A stretch of 64,000 nt of DNA from Acanthosepion lycidas (Eukaryota; Mollusca; Cephalopoda; Sepiida; Sepiidae). Below, in pieces: positions 10,960-21,289 of the stretch (the stretch's first letter is position 1; every line of letters begins with the position of its first letter). The notes below the pieces were generated by a model. The model saw nothing but the letters and a program-made list of their open reading frames with translations. It was not told the DNA's origin and did not search any database. The stretch covers positions 51,518,669-51,582,668 of the forward strand of contig OZ010586.1 in the NCBI GenBank assembly GCA_963932145.1. The letters run 5' to 3'. The position numbers and the translations under genes are program-made.

Positions 10960-12030
10960 TATATGTGTACATGTCTGGGTGTGTGTGTGTCTGTGTAATT
11001 GACTTAAAAAAAAGAAAAAAGAAATTTTTTGATAACGGTAAAGGTTAAATTATGAGTAAAGAGGCAATAAAATTTATCTTTTTTGGAGAATAATTAAAAA
11101 TCCAGTGAGTTTATTTGTATGGATATTTATTTTTCCAGTTGTATATGACCAACTTGTTTCAGTCTTTTTCACAATGCTCATAGTACATGGAATAACAGTA
11201 CTGAATATTCTTTATTGAAAATTAAATAATTTAAAATGCACTTGAGATTAAAAGCTTAATTTTGTTTATAAAATAAAAGTATATGACATTAATATACCAT
11301 TAAATACAAAAAAACTGACATTGATTTCTATTTGGTTTCTTGGTGAATAAAAAAAGATTTTCTAACTTTTACAATGACAGATTACGGAGGAGATAATGAC
11401 TGAACAAAAAGAACAAAAAGAACATTAAAGAATACCAAATATTTCATACATTTGATAGCCAGGTAGAAATCTTTTTGTCTGAAAAATAGTACTAAAAACA
11501 ACAAAGAAAGGATACTAGTCCAAATAATTCATTGAATAAAGATTTTTTTAAATGTAAATGTATTTTAGAGTTTTAAAGCAAATTAAACAAAGTAATAATA
11601 TACGCACAATTATTTAGTAAAATCCCTTGCAGATAATTGTATACAACAAATAATTCTACAAATTAGACCAGCTGTTGCAGTCTTTTTACATAGCAACTTG
11701 AAAAATAGTTAATATATAGCCTACTTAACTTGTAAATACATTTATATATGTTTCTTGAAACTGAATGAAGGACATGTTAAAATTAGTATAATGTAATGGA
11801 AAAGCAAGGATAAAGATGTGAGTAATACTCTATGCAATTCATATTTTTTTTATCTCAGCAGGTAAAGTCACAAATATCCATCATAAAATTCAAAATGATT
11901 TTCCTCGTGCTGGCCCCTCTTCTCAATATGCACTGAACATGGCATTTTATCTGTACATTTACTTTTCATTTAAATATTTTATATTCCAGCAAATACTATC
12001 TCTCCTTCTCCCTTTTTCTCTCTCTCTTTA
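10960..12030. other. No recognisable feature
   Basis: AT-rich spacer with a short TG run (10978-10997). No element or gene seen. Confidence 0.45.
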
Positions 12031-12038
12031 TATATATA

Positions 12039-12112
12039 TTAGGTTGGTGCAAAAATAATGTCGTTTTCTCACACATGTTACTATGTAAGAAAACGACATT
12101 ATTTTTGCACCA

Positions 12113-12117
<5 letters not shown>
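12039..12117. mobile_element. mariner-derived MITE, hairpin 1
   Basis: Starts TTAGGTTGGTGCAAAAATAA and ends with the reverse complement. The arms are about 33 bases, around a short centre containing ACACATGTTACTATG. A TATATATA tract lies on both sides. The end sequence is that of mariner elements known to give small palindromic derivatives (MADE1-type ends begin the same way). It has no coding capacity and would depend on a transposase from elsewhere. Confidence 0.9.

Positions 12118-12167
<50 letters not shown>
12118..12167. repeat. (TA)n microsatellite
   Basis: About 24 TA units abutting the MITE. The MITE sits at the edge of this tract. Confidence 0.95.
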
Positions 12168-12171
<4 letters not shown>

Positions 12172-12239
12172 AATACTCAGTTTTCATGCAGACACTTAGA
12201 TATTGATGCTGTTGTCTACAATACTCAGGCAGTGAGAAT

Positions 12240-12540
12240 GAAGAGATAAGGAACTAAGGAGTAAGGAATAAGGAACTGATTATCTTGTGTATCTACAGAA
12301 TAAGGAACTGGGTATCTTGAGTATCAAAAGGAATGAGTATATTGAGTAGATAGATGTAGGACTGAGTATCTTGAATATCTGCAGGATGAGGAACTGAGTA
12401 TGTTGGGTACCTACAGGATGATGAACTATCTTGAGCATCTAGGGAATAAAGAGCTGAGTATTTTGAGCATCTTGCATATCTACAGTAGGAAGAACTTGAG
12501 TATCTATGGGATAAGAAACTGAGTATCGCATCATTCTTGC
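12240..12540 (+). repeat. Degenerate minisatellite, about 30-40-bp unit
   Basis: Roughly eight diverged repeats of a unit like GGAACTGAGTATCTTGAGTA followed by TCTACAGGATAA. Unit lengths vary. The minus strand is open through much of it (87 codons) because of the repeat, giving serine/tyrosine-rich nonsense. Confidence 0.85.
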
Positions 12541-12544
12541 TCAA

Positions 12545-13070
12545 CAGCATCAACATCTAAGAGTCTGCATAACAAATAATTCAGGGAAAGGAGTAACATA
12601 TGAGTATTGTTTTACTTATATTTTATATTGTGTCAGTTTTACATGTTTTTACATTTTATATTGAACACTGGCTTTATAGCATCCATGTTTTGCCCTTATT
12701 ACACAATACATATGTGTGTGTGTCCGTGTGCTTGTGTGTGTAAATATCTTAATCCTTTTGTAATAAAAGTTACACATATATAATTATGACAAGAAGTCAA
12801 AGTCATGTATTAAAATTTACACTGCATAAATATTAGGTTTAGGAAAAGTTAGTTGGGTTAGAATGATTTTACAACATAATCACTCTTGTTGGGTTAATTA
12901 ATATTAAATTTTGAATGTGGCACCCAGTGAGAACAGAAAACACACTTCTCAGCAGAAATCATCAGCTAGATTAGCTTTGCCAACCAAATGTAGAAGTGCC
13001 TTGAAGGAGTTGTGCCTTGAATAAGTAATAGGTTCACAGATAATCAGGTAAGCAATATATGCTTTCTTTT
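12545..13070. other. No gene; short (TG)n tract
   Basis: AT-rich spacer holding a TG microsatellite at about 12713-12741. Nothing else seen. Confidence 0.5.
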
Positions 13071-13074
13071 CTTT

Positions 13075-13845
13075 GTGCTTTGTTCCTTCAGGATGTGGGT
13101 GATCATAACTCTCCACAACTTCCTATTTTTTGAAGCTCTTAACAATGTCTTTTTATCCCTGTTCTGATCTACATTTGCCCAAGATTTTATGTAGGTTTTA
13201 CTCAATGTTTCTCTCTGTTCCTCATGCCTTCAGTATATCTTGTGAGGGTTAATTTCTCCAAGCCCTCTTTCCTCATCATGTATTAATAAAATTTCAACTA
13301 TATCTTTCTGATTCTAAGTACAAGTGTATTTTTGTTTCTATTTTCTTTAAAACATCCCTGTGGCTGACATCTTCTGTCCATTGTGTTTTTACCATCCTTC
13401 TGTAGAATCACATCTCTTTGCCTCAAGTCTCCTCTTCATCTGTCAGGAAATTCACCATTCACTGCTGTATAGGAAAACTGATATTACACAGCAGTTGAGC
13501 ACTCTTTTCTTTGTTTATATGAAATTTTCCTGTTTCTTATTACTTTGTTTAGATTTTGGAAAGCATGTTTTGGTATTCCAATGTACCTTTGGATTTCAGT
13601 GCCATCATTAATTTCAAGTAATTAAACTTCTTGACTTGTTTGATTTTGGTATCTTATATTTGTACCTTGCATCTTGGACCATTCCTCTAGCTGATGTCCA
13701 CACATTTTATCTTTTTACAAATGACAGTCCTTTCTTTTCATTTTCCTTTACCACCTTGTTAAAGGGATCCTGTAGTTTTCTTTATGTAACTGCTATGAAC
13801 ACAGTTTTATCTGTGTACCTTATGTTAAGATTGTGCCCATCGATA
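13075..13845 (-). mobile_element. RTE-type LINE remnant
   Basis: Minus-strand copy running from the 3' terminus (near 13085, complement of the WRAMI.NVLKG-coding end) to the palm region near 13840. The order matches the other copies: the METKR/LRIRK-coding block near 13310-13345, the SQMKKRLEA-coding block near 13420-13445 and the NCKKTEC-like block near 13700. Heavily mutated. Confidence 0.75.
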
Positions 13846-13849
13846 CGAA

Positions 13850-14330
13850 ATAATATTAGGGTCTCAAATGGAGTTATATTAAATTGACTTAAACCAATAA
13901 ATGTTTTTGTAGAGTAGTAAACATATTTTACATTGTAAAATGAAGTAACATAATGATGCATGTCTGTATAAGGAAAATATTGATTTATCAAAGAAATTTT
14001 GAATTAACTTTTTTGAGCAAAAAACAAAACCAACAAATAATGGTAATACCAAATAGAAGTTTCCCTATAGTTTGAATGTCTGTGATTATTTCTTTCCGTA
14101 AATATTACATTGGTACTCTTATTCATCAAGAGCATTCTAAAAGATGATTTAGACTGTTCACCGGTTGATATGACTTTTAGCACATCAGTAATCTTACTTG
14201 GTCAATATTGTGAAGACAAGTCAGAAATTTTACCCACAACAACATTCGTACAGGACTTAAAAAAAAGAATATCATCATCACCCTTTACACCTACACAGAA
14301 AATCAACAAAAACAATTACACCTGCAAATA
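13850..14330. other. No recognisable feature
   Basis: AT-rich. An 85-codon open stretch overlaps its right half (14110-14367) but runs into the MITE and has no recognisable motif. Confidence 0.4.
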
Positions 14331-14334
14331 TATA

Positions 14335-14413
14335 TTAGGTTGGTGCAAAAATAATATCGTTTTTTGACGTTTTTTTAACATCAAAAAACGATGTTATTTT
14401 TGCACCAACCTAA
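14335..14413. mobile_element. mariner-derived MITE, hairpin 2
   Basis: 79 bases, TA on both sides, ends TTAGGTTGGTGCAAAAATAA. The 36-base arms differ at two positions around a 7-base centre. Same short subfamily as the copy at 31496. Confidence 0.95.
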
Positions 14414-14761
14414 TATTTAGAAGAAAAAAACCTCTGAGTTCAAAATACATAAGCCTATACCAAGTTATCAGCATTGGTTATTAAACCGCTTTATGTCAAT
14501 AAACAAGTCTTACAACAAACTGAAAAGTGTGATTATTTACACTTAAAGCCTACACAAAAGAATAAAGATGGATGAACAAATATCCAGTAATGCAGATGCC
14601 ACTCCATCAGATGCAACAACAAAGAAGAATATTACAACAAGGTTTGGAAGGCAAGTATATTGGCTACAACATTACAAAACATACTTTCGTTATACATTAA
14701 GAAATGGACAAAGTCCGACAATTTAAAGACATTTTTATGTTTAACGTTCTTTTTATAGATG

Positions 14762-14995
14762 GTATTTATCAATCCACCCACGAGGATTGAATGTGGCACA
14801 AGGCCTTTTTAATGTGGGTATCTCCGAGCCCGTAGGCTCAGCCAAAAATAAATAACCATCCAAACCCCACGAGGGAGGCCAGTTCCGTCAACCTCCCCCA
14901 ACGAAACTCTACCCTTCGGCGGAGCTTCGTCAGGGTTCCTCCCTGCAGAGAGTTCGACAGACACCCGACCCGGCAGCTCACAAAGCACAGATAAG
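14762..14995. mobile_element. GC-rich insert splitting the left arm of FB1
   Basis: This roughly 230-base block is absent from the right arm at the equivalent place. It is GC-rich compared with everything around and contains stem-forming pieces (CTCTACCCTTCGGCGGAG, GGTTCCTCCCTGCAGAG). A short AGAT is found at both borders. I do not recognise it; it could be a SINE or structural-RNA-derived retroposon. Confidence 0.55.
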
Positions 14996-15129
14996 TAAGT
15001 AAATGCTCTGTTTATAATAAACAGTATTAAATAACATTTACCGGCCTGAATGTCCGAGAAATTTTCAGAGAAAATATTCGTCCTTTGACAGGATTCGAAC
15101 CTGCATCCTATACGGAACCGTCATTTACC

Positions 15130-15213
15130 GTCACTTGTGGCCGAGTCAGTTAAGACACGTCAGCGTAAATGACGGTTCCGTATAGGATGCAGGTTCGAAT
15201 CCAGTCAAAGGAC
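15130..15213 (+). tRNA. tRNA-like sequence, class II (long variable arm), probably pseudo or SINE-derived
   Basis: 84 bases that fold as a Leu/Ser-type tRNA. The box A region is TGGCCGAGTCAGTTAAGA. The anticodon stem is a perfect CGTCA/TGACG around the loop GCGTAAA (15163-15169), followed by a variable arm with GGTTCC and GTATAGGATG, and box B is GGTTCGAATCC. Weak points: two of seven acceptor pairs mismatch, position 33 is C rather than the near-universal T, the central triplet GTA does not fit a Leu or Ser tRNA, and one T-stem pair is broken (CCAGT; the left arm keeps CCTGT). The polymerase III promoter boxes look usable. More likely the core of a mobile element than a working tRNA gene. 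Confidence 0.6.
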
Positions 15214-15364
15214 GAATATTTTCTATGAAAATTTCTCGGACATTCAGGTCGGTAAATGTTATTTAATACTGTTTCTATAAACAGAGCATTTACTTAAATA
15301 CTTGTATCTATAAAAAGAACGTTAAACATAAAAATGTCTTTAATACTTTAGTTAGTAAAGGATT

Positions 15365-15980
15365 ATTTTTACATATCACTAGCAATAAATTTCTAATGAT
15401 CTGGGGGCGGGTATCAAGAAATACATAAATAAAAAAAACAATTATACAAGGTGTTGTGTCCATAAAAAAATAAAAATTAATAATAATGTCAAAAATAATT
15501 AACTTTACTCATTCTAAACCAACTAGATTCAACGACACTTTCCTCCTCTACACACACAAACAAACATGTGATATTCTCACTATTGGGCGAGCAGTTCACA
15601 TAGACAGGTCATCAAAACGTTTGTCAATGAAAATTTCATCTCCTTTTTCTTTTTTAGGCCAGAATAGTAACATTTATACTCAGTATTAGCGTCTCTCATG
15701 TCTTCAACACCACATGACAACCAGATAATAGATATTACTCATTTTTTTACTTTCATGTTTTGCTGCTTCTCATTTTTATGAGTATTTTTTTTATATATAA
15801 ATGTTAGGGGGTTTATAATTATTTACCCACAGTTATAATCCTACAAAAAATTAATGTATTTTCCATTCCAAAAACATACACAAATTGTGATATAGAAACC
15901 TTGCACAATACACATACTAGAAAAAAAGATGTTTTTGAAATTATCAGCAAGAAACAGCAAATTTCTCTTGTTCTAAAAAT
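15365..15980. other. No recognisable feature
   Basis: AT-rich spacer; no element seen. Confidence 0.4.
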
Positions 15981-15982
15981 AC

Positions 15983-16116
15983 AGGACGTGGCAGAAATAT
16001 TTTCTGCATATACCTCCCAAAAATACGTCTCACAGGATGGTAAGACACTAGTGTCAATGGTGTTTGAATCTATCTAACCTCTTACCATTATGTGGGAGAT
16101 ATTTCTGTCACAGCCT
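15983..16116. mobile_element. Small MITE-like element with inverted ends
   Basis: The left end AGGACGTGGCAGAAATAT pairs with the right end, whose reverse complement is AGGCTGTGACAGAAATAT. A second pair, CCTCCCA near 16013 and TGGGAG near 16093, lies inside. About 134 bases with TA at the borders. It is a non-coding derivative of an unidentified Tc1/mariner-like transposon. Confidence 0.65.
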
Positions 16117-16119
16117 ATA

Positions 16120-17580
16120 TAAAAAAAAAAAGATGAATATATAACTGCTAAATACTTGTATAAACCAGAAATTTAAGAACAGTTTTTGAAAATCTGTTGT
16201 CACATTGAGTTACTTTTGAGAAAATGTTCTATTACATTTGATATAATTTGTTTCATTTCAGAGAATCAAATTTTGATAATATTTGGAATTGGAAGTTTGA
16301 AAAGTACTGTGTTTTCTTACTTTCTGCAAGATTTTGAATGTTCCTACAAATATTTCAATGTTTTATTTTTATGGCTAACATATGCTCTCAAAGCATAGAT
16401 CAGTATGTTTTAGGCATCATACTTGTTTTGAAATCTATATCAAGTTATTTCAAGAAAAACCAATATCAGTTTTTTTTGCCAAATTTCTAGCAAAGTAATC
16501 TAGATAAAGTTTTTTTAGATTTGTACTGAGTTTTCAAAGAAGATTTTCCCCAGAACTCAGGGTCCTTCAAGGTTGTATAGAATATGGTTCAGTGCATTTA
16601 TTTTCTTAATATTTTGCTAAGATAAAGTTGACTCTTTCTAGTTTTTGAAAGTATAAAACCTTTTTAGCAATGAACTCATAAATCATTTGACTCTTTCTTG
16701 AAAAGCTAAAGACAATCTATTTAGAAGGCTTTATGAAAGTTCTTATCAAAAAAGTGTTGCATTATATAAAATAATTGATGAAATCTACAGATTTGATGAA
16801 ACAAGAAGAAACTAACACCACAAAATGATGTTTAATTTTGACAAGTAATTTTCTTTCCATCAAAATTCTTTTTTCTCCTTAATCACATCTTATTTTGGCT
16901 GTCAGTCTATAGCAGCAAGCAAACTGTGGGAATCAGAAATAATAAATGAAAAGTCCTTTTATTAAAAAAGGAATTGCAATAAAAAAAATAGTAGGATCCA
17001 TTTTCAACAAACTGTTTTATCATTTGCTCATCAGAGCAAAGATTGATGACCAAAATGTGCACAGTGGCTAAAAAATTAAAGCCTGTAGTGACCCTGGTTT
17101 TATACACCAGACATGTTCTCAGTGCTGAATATCACTTGAGAGTTTTGGAATCAGTATACATTTAGTCCTACCAGCCATCTCTTTATAAACAGAAAGAGTG
17201 CTTAGTGTGTTTAAAAGTAATTTGCCTTTCTTGCATACAACATTTGTCTTGGGTTTTATAGTTGTTTTCAGTCACTATGCACATTTTTGTCCTCAGTCTT
17301 TGTTCTAATGAGAGTGAACCAATAAACTGGCTTGCAACAATTGAAAAAATTAAGATGAAAAAAATAATTGTGAATTAAATTTAAAAATGAATAATGGTTG
17401 ACAATTGTTTATTGAAACCTTAAATAAAAAGTAACAGAACAAAAAATTTAAATTAAAAAAACTAACTTTTTCATATATGATGTTGCCTAAAGGTTCATCA
17501 AATTTGACAAATGTATATGAAATAAATATGGTATTGACTAAGTAATGTATGCATTAGAATGGAAAATGTTAAAGTAAAAT
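16120..17580. other. No recognisable feature
   Basis: About 1.4 kb of AT-rich sequence. Open stretches of 66-70 codons on both strands (16186-16398, 16907-17107) have no motif and are of the length expected by chance here. Confidence 0.4.
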
Positions 17581-17647
17581 ATGTATTATATTGTTAAATT
17601 ATACTCAAATGTTGATTGTGGAGTCTAGCTGAAGTTTAAAAATGTGT
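17581..17647 (+). repeat. 67-bp target duplication, left copy
   Basis: Starts ATGTATTATATTGTTAAATT and is identical to 17776-17842 except for one base (G versus A in GTGGAGTC). It flanks a small retroposon. Confidence 0.9.
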
Positions 17648-17775
17648 GCCTGGTGGCGCCTGGGGTGGCAGTCCCGCCATAGCCACCAAAACCGTGAGAT
17701 CAACCCTGGTCGGCGGCTGATGAAGACAGGGTATCCCATGTGCTAACACATGTTGTATGTTTAAAAAAAAAAAAA
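17648..17775 (+). mobile_element. Short GC-rich SINE with poly(A) tail
   Basis: About 113 bases plus a poly(A) run. The GC-rich head (GCCTGGTGGCGCCTGGGGTG) is followed by CCGCCATAGCCACCAAAACC, then GTGAGATCAACCCTGGTCGG, where GATCAACCC fits the polymerase III box B pattern, and then a tail with GGCTGATGAAGACAGGGTAT. Its base composition is quite unlike the neighbourhood. A degenerate copy of the middle section lies on the minus strand at 43115-43175. The poly(A) tail and flanking duplications show reverse-transcribed insertion. Confidence 0.8.
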
Positions 17776-17842
17776 ATGTATTATATTGTTAAATTATACT
17801 CAAATGTTGATTGTGAAGTCTAGCTGAAGTTTAAAAATGTGT
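17776..17842 (+). repeat. 67-bp target duplication, right copy
   Basis: Follows the poly(A) tail directly; 66 of 67 bases equal the left copy at 17581-17647. Confidence 0.9.
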
Positions 17843-18339
17843 ATGCTATGCTTATTTCCATAGCTAAAAACAGGGGTGACATTAGGTCTACCTTTTGACC
17901 ATTAAGAATTGCTCATAAGAGCATATAAAAAAAGTAGTAGTGATCTCTCTTCTTTCTCTTTCCTTTCTTTTTGGACTTTAGTCATGAGGGTCTTCTTTTT
18001 TGATTCAGTCAACAGCAGTAATTGATGCTACATTAATGACTCTCAATGTCACTTCTACAGAAATCAAATGAAACTCCAACTATTGTACAATTTTCTGGAC
18101 ACTTTATACTCAAACCATGCATGTACAATTCTTTAATTCACTGGTTGTATCTCAGTTTTCATTTGTTTTTCTCTCTCTCTCTCTCTCTCTCTCTTTCTGT
18201 TTCTCTTCTAAAATACTTCTCAATTCCTTCTGCAATTTCTGCAATGAAGGAAGTATAATGATATGAGTCATGACTTTCAGGTGGAATGACCACATGGCTT
18301 TGACTTAATGTAGCTTAGTGAGTTAGCTTTAAATGAGTT
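17843..18339. other. No gene; (CT)n tract
   Basis: AT-rich with a CT microsatellite at about 18171-18194. No gene seen. Confidence 0.5.
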
Positions 18340-18710
18340 CCCAGTATGACGATCAGGAAAATGGAAGTTTTGAGAAGTGCAGAACCACCTCTTAATTGCT
18401 GTTGTCCCAGTTCCAACTTGACCTGGAGCTGCAGCACCTGTTAAGGTCCCAGCTATAAGCAAATAGTGAACCCCCAAACAAAACACTATAGAAGTAGAAA
18501 AAAAAAGGACAAAAATATTTATGATAACCAACAATACATTTTTAAAGCAAAATAACCAGCAATAAATTTTATCTGTATTTGAAGGCATACAATTGCATTC
18601 AAAATATATTTAATTGAACATTAATTTGTCTTCTAATTATCTAGATTTCATCATTAAATAACACATAGAGGTGTTGATATGTCATTAAACAAAATCAACC
18701 AAACTACCTT
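18340..18710 (+). repeat. Unnamed interspersed repeat R3, copy 1
   Basis: Shares blocks in order with 36605-36962: TATGACGAT, CTTCTTAATTGCTGTTGT-like, AGGGTCCCAGCTAT-like, AAAACACTAT, then the end block CATTAAATRACNCATA...GTTGATATG. A minus-strand partial copy lies at 24447-24612. The consensus looks like a 350-base non-coding element. I cannot place it in a known family. Confidence 0.65.
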
Positions 18711-18744
18711 TAAATTTTTTTAAATTTAAATATTTCTGTCACTT

Positions 18745-18965
18745 CTTAATTTGTGAAGAGAGTTTCCAGCATTCACTGCTATATAGGGGAACTGATAACA
18801 GTTCAGTAATATTTTCTTTGTATCTAACAAAAGTTTTCTGGTTCTTAATACATTTCTTAGTTTTTGGAAGGCATCTTTTGTTATCCCAAATCACCTTTGG
18901 ATTTCAGTATTGAACTTTCCATTTTCTGTTAAAACATTTCCCAGATATTTAATTTTGTTTGTGGT
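18745..18965 (-). mobile_element. RTE-type LINE fragment
   Basis: Matches 33035-33150 and 40560-40670 (AGCATTCACTGC, CAGTAATATTTTCTTTG, GGAAGGCATCTTTTGT, CATTTTCTGTTAAAACAT), the region encoding the KYLGSVLTE block to the YGSECW block on the minus strand. Confidence 0.7.
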
Positions 18966-18969
18966 GAAA

Positions 18970-19439
18970 TGATTAAAATAAAAGTATATTTTTCATGATT
19001 GCTTTTATTCCAGAAGTACATTATTAACTATAAAATATTAACAATTTATTATAATTTTTATTCAGTTTCCGGTCTCATTGAAGAGACAAATTTGCACATT
19101 ATTTTTCCTATTGTTCTGTCAACATTGATTATGCAACCAATCATATTGTAGATAATAAAATTGTTTGCAATACTATTGTATCTCTTTGATTTCATCTTAT
19201 GTGAGATCAATATACATAATAGTGCCTTTTTTATTTATTAATAAGCAAGAGGATTTCTTGATTTTTTTTTCCTATTCTACTTGTGATTCATGCTTAGGCA
19301 AAAGAAAACCAACAAGCTTTCATTTATTTCTTCTTTTGTTTCCACATTTGCTGACATATTCAATATTTTTTCCGCAGCAAACTTTTCTCTCAGTGCTAAT
19401 AACAAAGGTCAAAATAAGGATAATCATTTTTATATTAAC
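18970..19439. other. No recognisable feature
   Basis: AT-rich. A 102-codon plus-strand frame at 19165-19473 is hydrophobic from T-rich sequence, has no motif and is probably chance. Confidence 0.4.
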
Positions 19440-19993
19440 CCTGTTAACTCTGCTGTGGACTATAGGGCCATAGTTTCACCAATCTAGATGCTGCTGAGAT
19501 TTCTTCAGTCAGTAGATTCTTATAGACTGGTGTTGCCAGCCCCATCCCCATCCCCAATCAGTTTTGAATCAAGCAGGATTAAATTTAATTGCACAGTACA
19601 TTGATTGATTGATTGATTGATTTTTTTTTTTACAGCTTATCAACCGTTAGCAGGTTATTTAAAGTCAGAAAATATTTTTAGATTGGAAGAATTTTTTAAG
19701 GTTAGGGAGACAATAATTATTTACTCAAACAAATTCTACTAATTAAATCTTACCTGAGAGTAGAAAGTAGGGATTTACCAAGGGTATTTGCATGTAAGTG
19801 AATATAACAAACCCAACTGGAATTGGAACTCTTCTTCAATTAAGAATTCCCAGCCAATATCCATTACACCACCCAGACATTCATGCTTACAACACCTGGT
19901 ATTCTCAAGCAGTCATCCATCTAGGTACTGACTAGGCTTGATGTTGCTTAATTTTGGTGATTGTATAAAAACAGGTGTTTCAATATGATAAGC
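19440..19993 (-). mobile_element. 5S rRNA-derived SINE, copy 1 (with head)
   Basis: Read on the minus strand, the element starts with a 5S rRNA-like head (19993 down to 19884), then a body of about 440 bases ending near 19440 in CAGCAGAGTTAACAGGG. Body blocks are shared with four other places in the window (21.0, 27.7, 36.1 and 58.8 kb). A stretch of TGAT repeats (19601-19620) and a T run interrupt the middle. The 5S head should carry the internal polymerase III promoter that drives such SINEs. Confidence 0.8.
19884..19993 (-). pseudogene. 5S rRNA-like head of SINE
   Basis: The plus strand reads CACCTGGTATTCTCAAGCAG and TCATCCATCTAGGTACTGAC, then TAGGCTTGATGTTGCTTAAT. This is the reverse complement of the 3' two thirds of metazoan 5S rRNA (GCTTAGC..GGGCCTGG.TAGTACTTGGATGGGAGACCGC..GGGAATACCGGGTG). 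The 5' end GCTTATCATAT is more worn. It is about 110 bases, full 5S length within a few bases. This is a SINE head or pseudogene, not a working gene. Confidence 0.8.
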
Positions 19994-20124
19994 ACGTAAG
20001 ACAATTGAACAGTACAGTTTAATATTTTCTAATGTTAGATCAATAAGCTGGATGAATAAATCTCTAGCCAGACACAGTTATTAGCTGAATTTTGATCTGA
20101 AATTTTCACTGTATAATATTTGAT

Positions 20125-20211
20125 GTGAATAATAGAGAAGTATTTGGTTAAGTGCAGTGAATAGGAAGATGATTATATTCTTTTTTTCACCATCAAGCTG
20201 CATCACTGATG

Positions 20212-20270
<59 letters not shown>

Positions 20271-20280
20271 ACTGGTATAA

Positions 20281-20321
<41 letters not shown>

Positions 20322-20376
20322 AAACTTAATATAGTTATATACTGATGTAGCTATATATATATATATAATGATGTAG

Positions 20377-20414
<38 letters not shown>

Positions 20415-20485
20415 CTGCATCAGTGATGAAAGAAAAGGTAATCATCTTCATTTTCATTGCACTTAACCAAATTCTTCTCCATTAA
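20125..20485. mobile_element. Foldback element FB2 around (TA)n
   Basis: Left arm 20129-20218 (TTTGGTTAAGTGCAGTGAAT ... CATCACTGATGTAACTATA) and right arm 20411-20485, its complement (TATAGCTGCATCAGTGATGA ... TTCATTGCACTTAACCAAAT). The arms match at roughly 80% or better over about 75-80 bases. Between them lie several long TA tracts separated by short non-repeat pieces, so the centre could form a very long hairpin. No coding capacity. Confidence 0.8.
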
Positions 20486-20489
20486 TCAT

Positions 20490-20925
20490 ATAGACTGAAT
20501 ATATAAATAAATAAATGGAGCATCTACTCAAATATGGGTATCCACTAAAAAAATAATGTTTAAGTAATAAAATATCGGATTAATAAATAAAAATATCCAC
20601 CACTAATTTAGAAATTGCTTTATTTATATTAGGATATGAAACTGAGCAGATATAAATGTTTTGAGAGTCAGAGAAAGATTTGCATTTATAAAGCACTATT
20701 CAATTTTGCTTATTCATCAACCCAATTCATGGTTGAGACAGTTAAAGAACATTAGATGTTATGATGGTTTCTCCTGCCAAGGGGGATGCATGTTCAAATC
20801 CTGTTAGAGAACACATATTTTCTTTAATAAAATTTCTCAGATGAAAAAAAATAAATATACTGTTTAATAATAAATGGGGCATCTACTCAAATATAGGTAT
20901 CCACTAAAAAATAACATTTAAGTAA

Positions 20926-20930
<5 letters not shown>
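20490..20930 (+). mobile_element. tRNA(class II)-containing SINE-like element, copy 1
   Basis: GGTATCCACTAAAAAATAAC-type sequence occurs near both ends (20528 and 20902). In the middle is a tRNA-like stretch at about 20722-20810: A box region TGGTTGAGACAGTTAAAGA, variable arm TTTCTCCTGCCAAGGGGGAT and B box TGTTCAAATCC. After it come ATATTTTC and AATTTCTCAGAT, the same order as after the tRNA-like core of FB1 and at 38.2 kb. The section before the tRNA-like part (20563-20720) is shared with 38283-38450. Confidence 0.7.

Positions 20931-20935
<5 letters not shown>

Positions 20936-21002
<67 letters not shown>
20936..21002. repeat. (TA)n(TG)n microsatellite
   Basis: About 25 TA units, then nine TG units. 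Confidence 0.95.
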
Positions 21003-21285
21003 CTAACTCTGTCTTGGAGTATAGGACCACAGCCTCACTACATTAGGTATTTCTTCTGTATCAAGTAGGTTTTTACAGAGTGGTATTACTAGCCCATCTC
21101 CCAACAAGTTTTGAATTCAGTTATTGTTCTTTTAAAGTGATTGTCATTGAAAGCCATAGAACCCGGTCTACCCTTCTATTTAACTGGGGGAGGGAGAATA
21201 ACTGGATTCATATGTTTTCAAGGAGTATTTGTACAAAAATGAATGCAACAAACCTGGTTAGATTGAGTTCTTAATGAAGAAGGTT
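21003..21285 (-). mobile_element. 5S-derived SINE body, copy 2 (headless)
   Basis: Matches the body of the 19.4 kb copy: TAACTCTG at the 3' end of the element, then ATAGGACCACAGCCTCAC, AGAGTGGTATTACTAGCCC, CAAGTTTTGAATTC and AGCCATAGAACCCGGTCTAC. It ends before the 5S part. Confidence 0.7.
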
Positions 21286-21289
21286 TCAA

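Larger units (their letters stand above)
14700..15362. mobile_element. Foldback element FB1 with tRNA-like core
   Basis: A long inverted repeat. The left arm is about 14720-14761 plus 14996-15128 (split by an insert), the loop is 15129-15164 (36 bases), and the right arm is 15165-15362. Arms match closely, for example GTAAATGACGGTTCCGTATA at the inner right edge and its complement at the inner left edge. The innermost part of each arm is the 3' half of a tRNA-like sequence, and the loop holds the 5' half. Downstream of the tRNA part, GAATATTTTCT and AAATTTCTCGGACATTCAGG also occur in diverged form after the tRNA-like heads at 20.8 and 38.2 kb. A fragment of the outer end recurs at 53518-53605. 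Confidence 0.8.

Noticed and set aside
15130..15213. A working tRNA gene
   Set aside because: Two acceptor mismatches, C at position 33, a broken T-stem pair, an implausible central triplet and location inside a mobile palindrome; kept as tRNA-like only.
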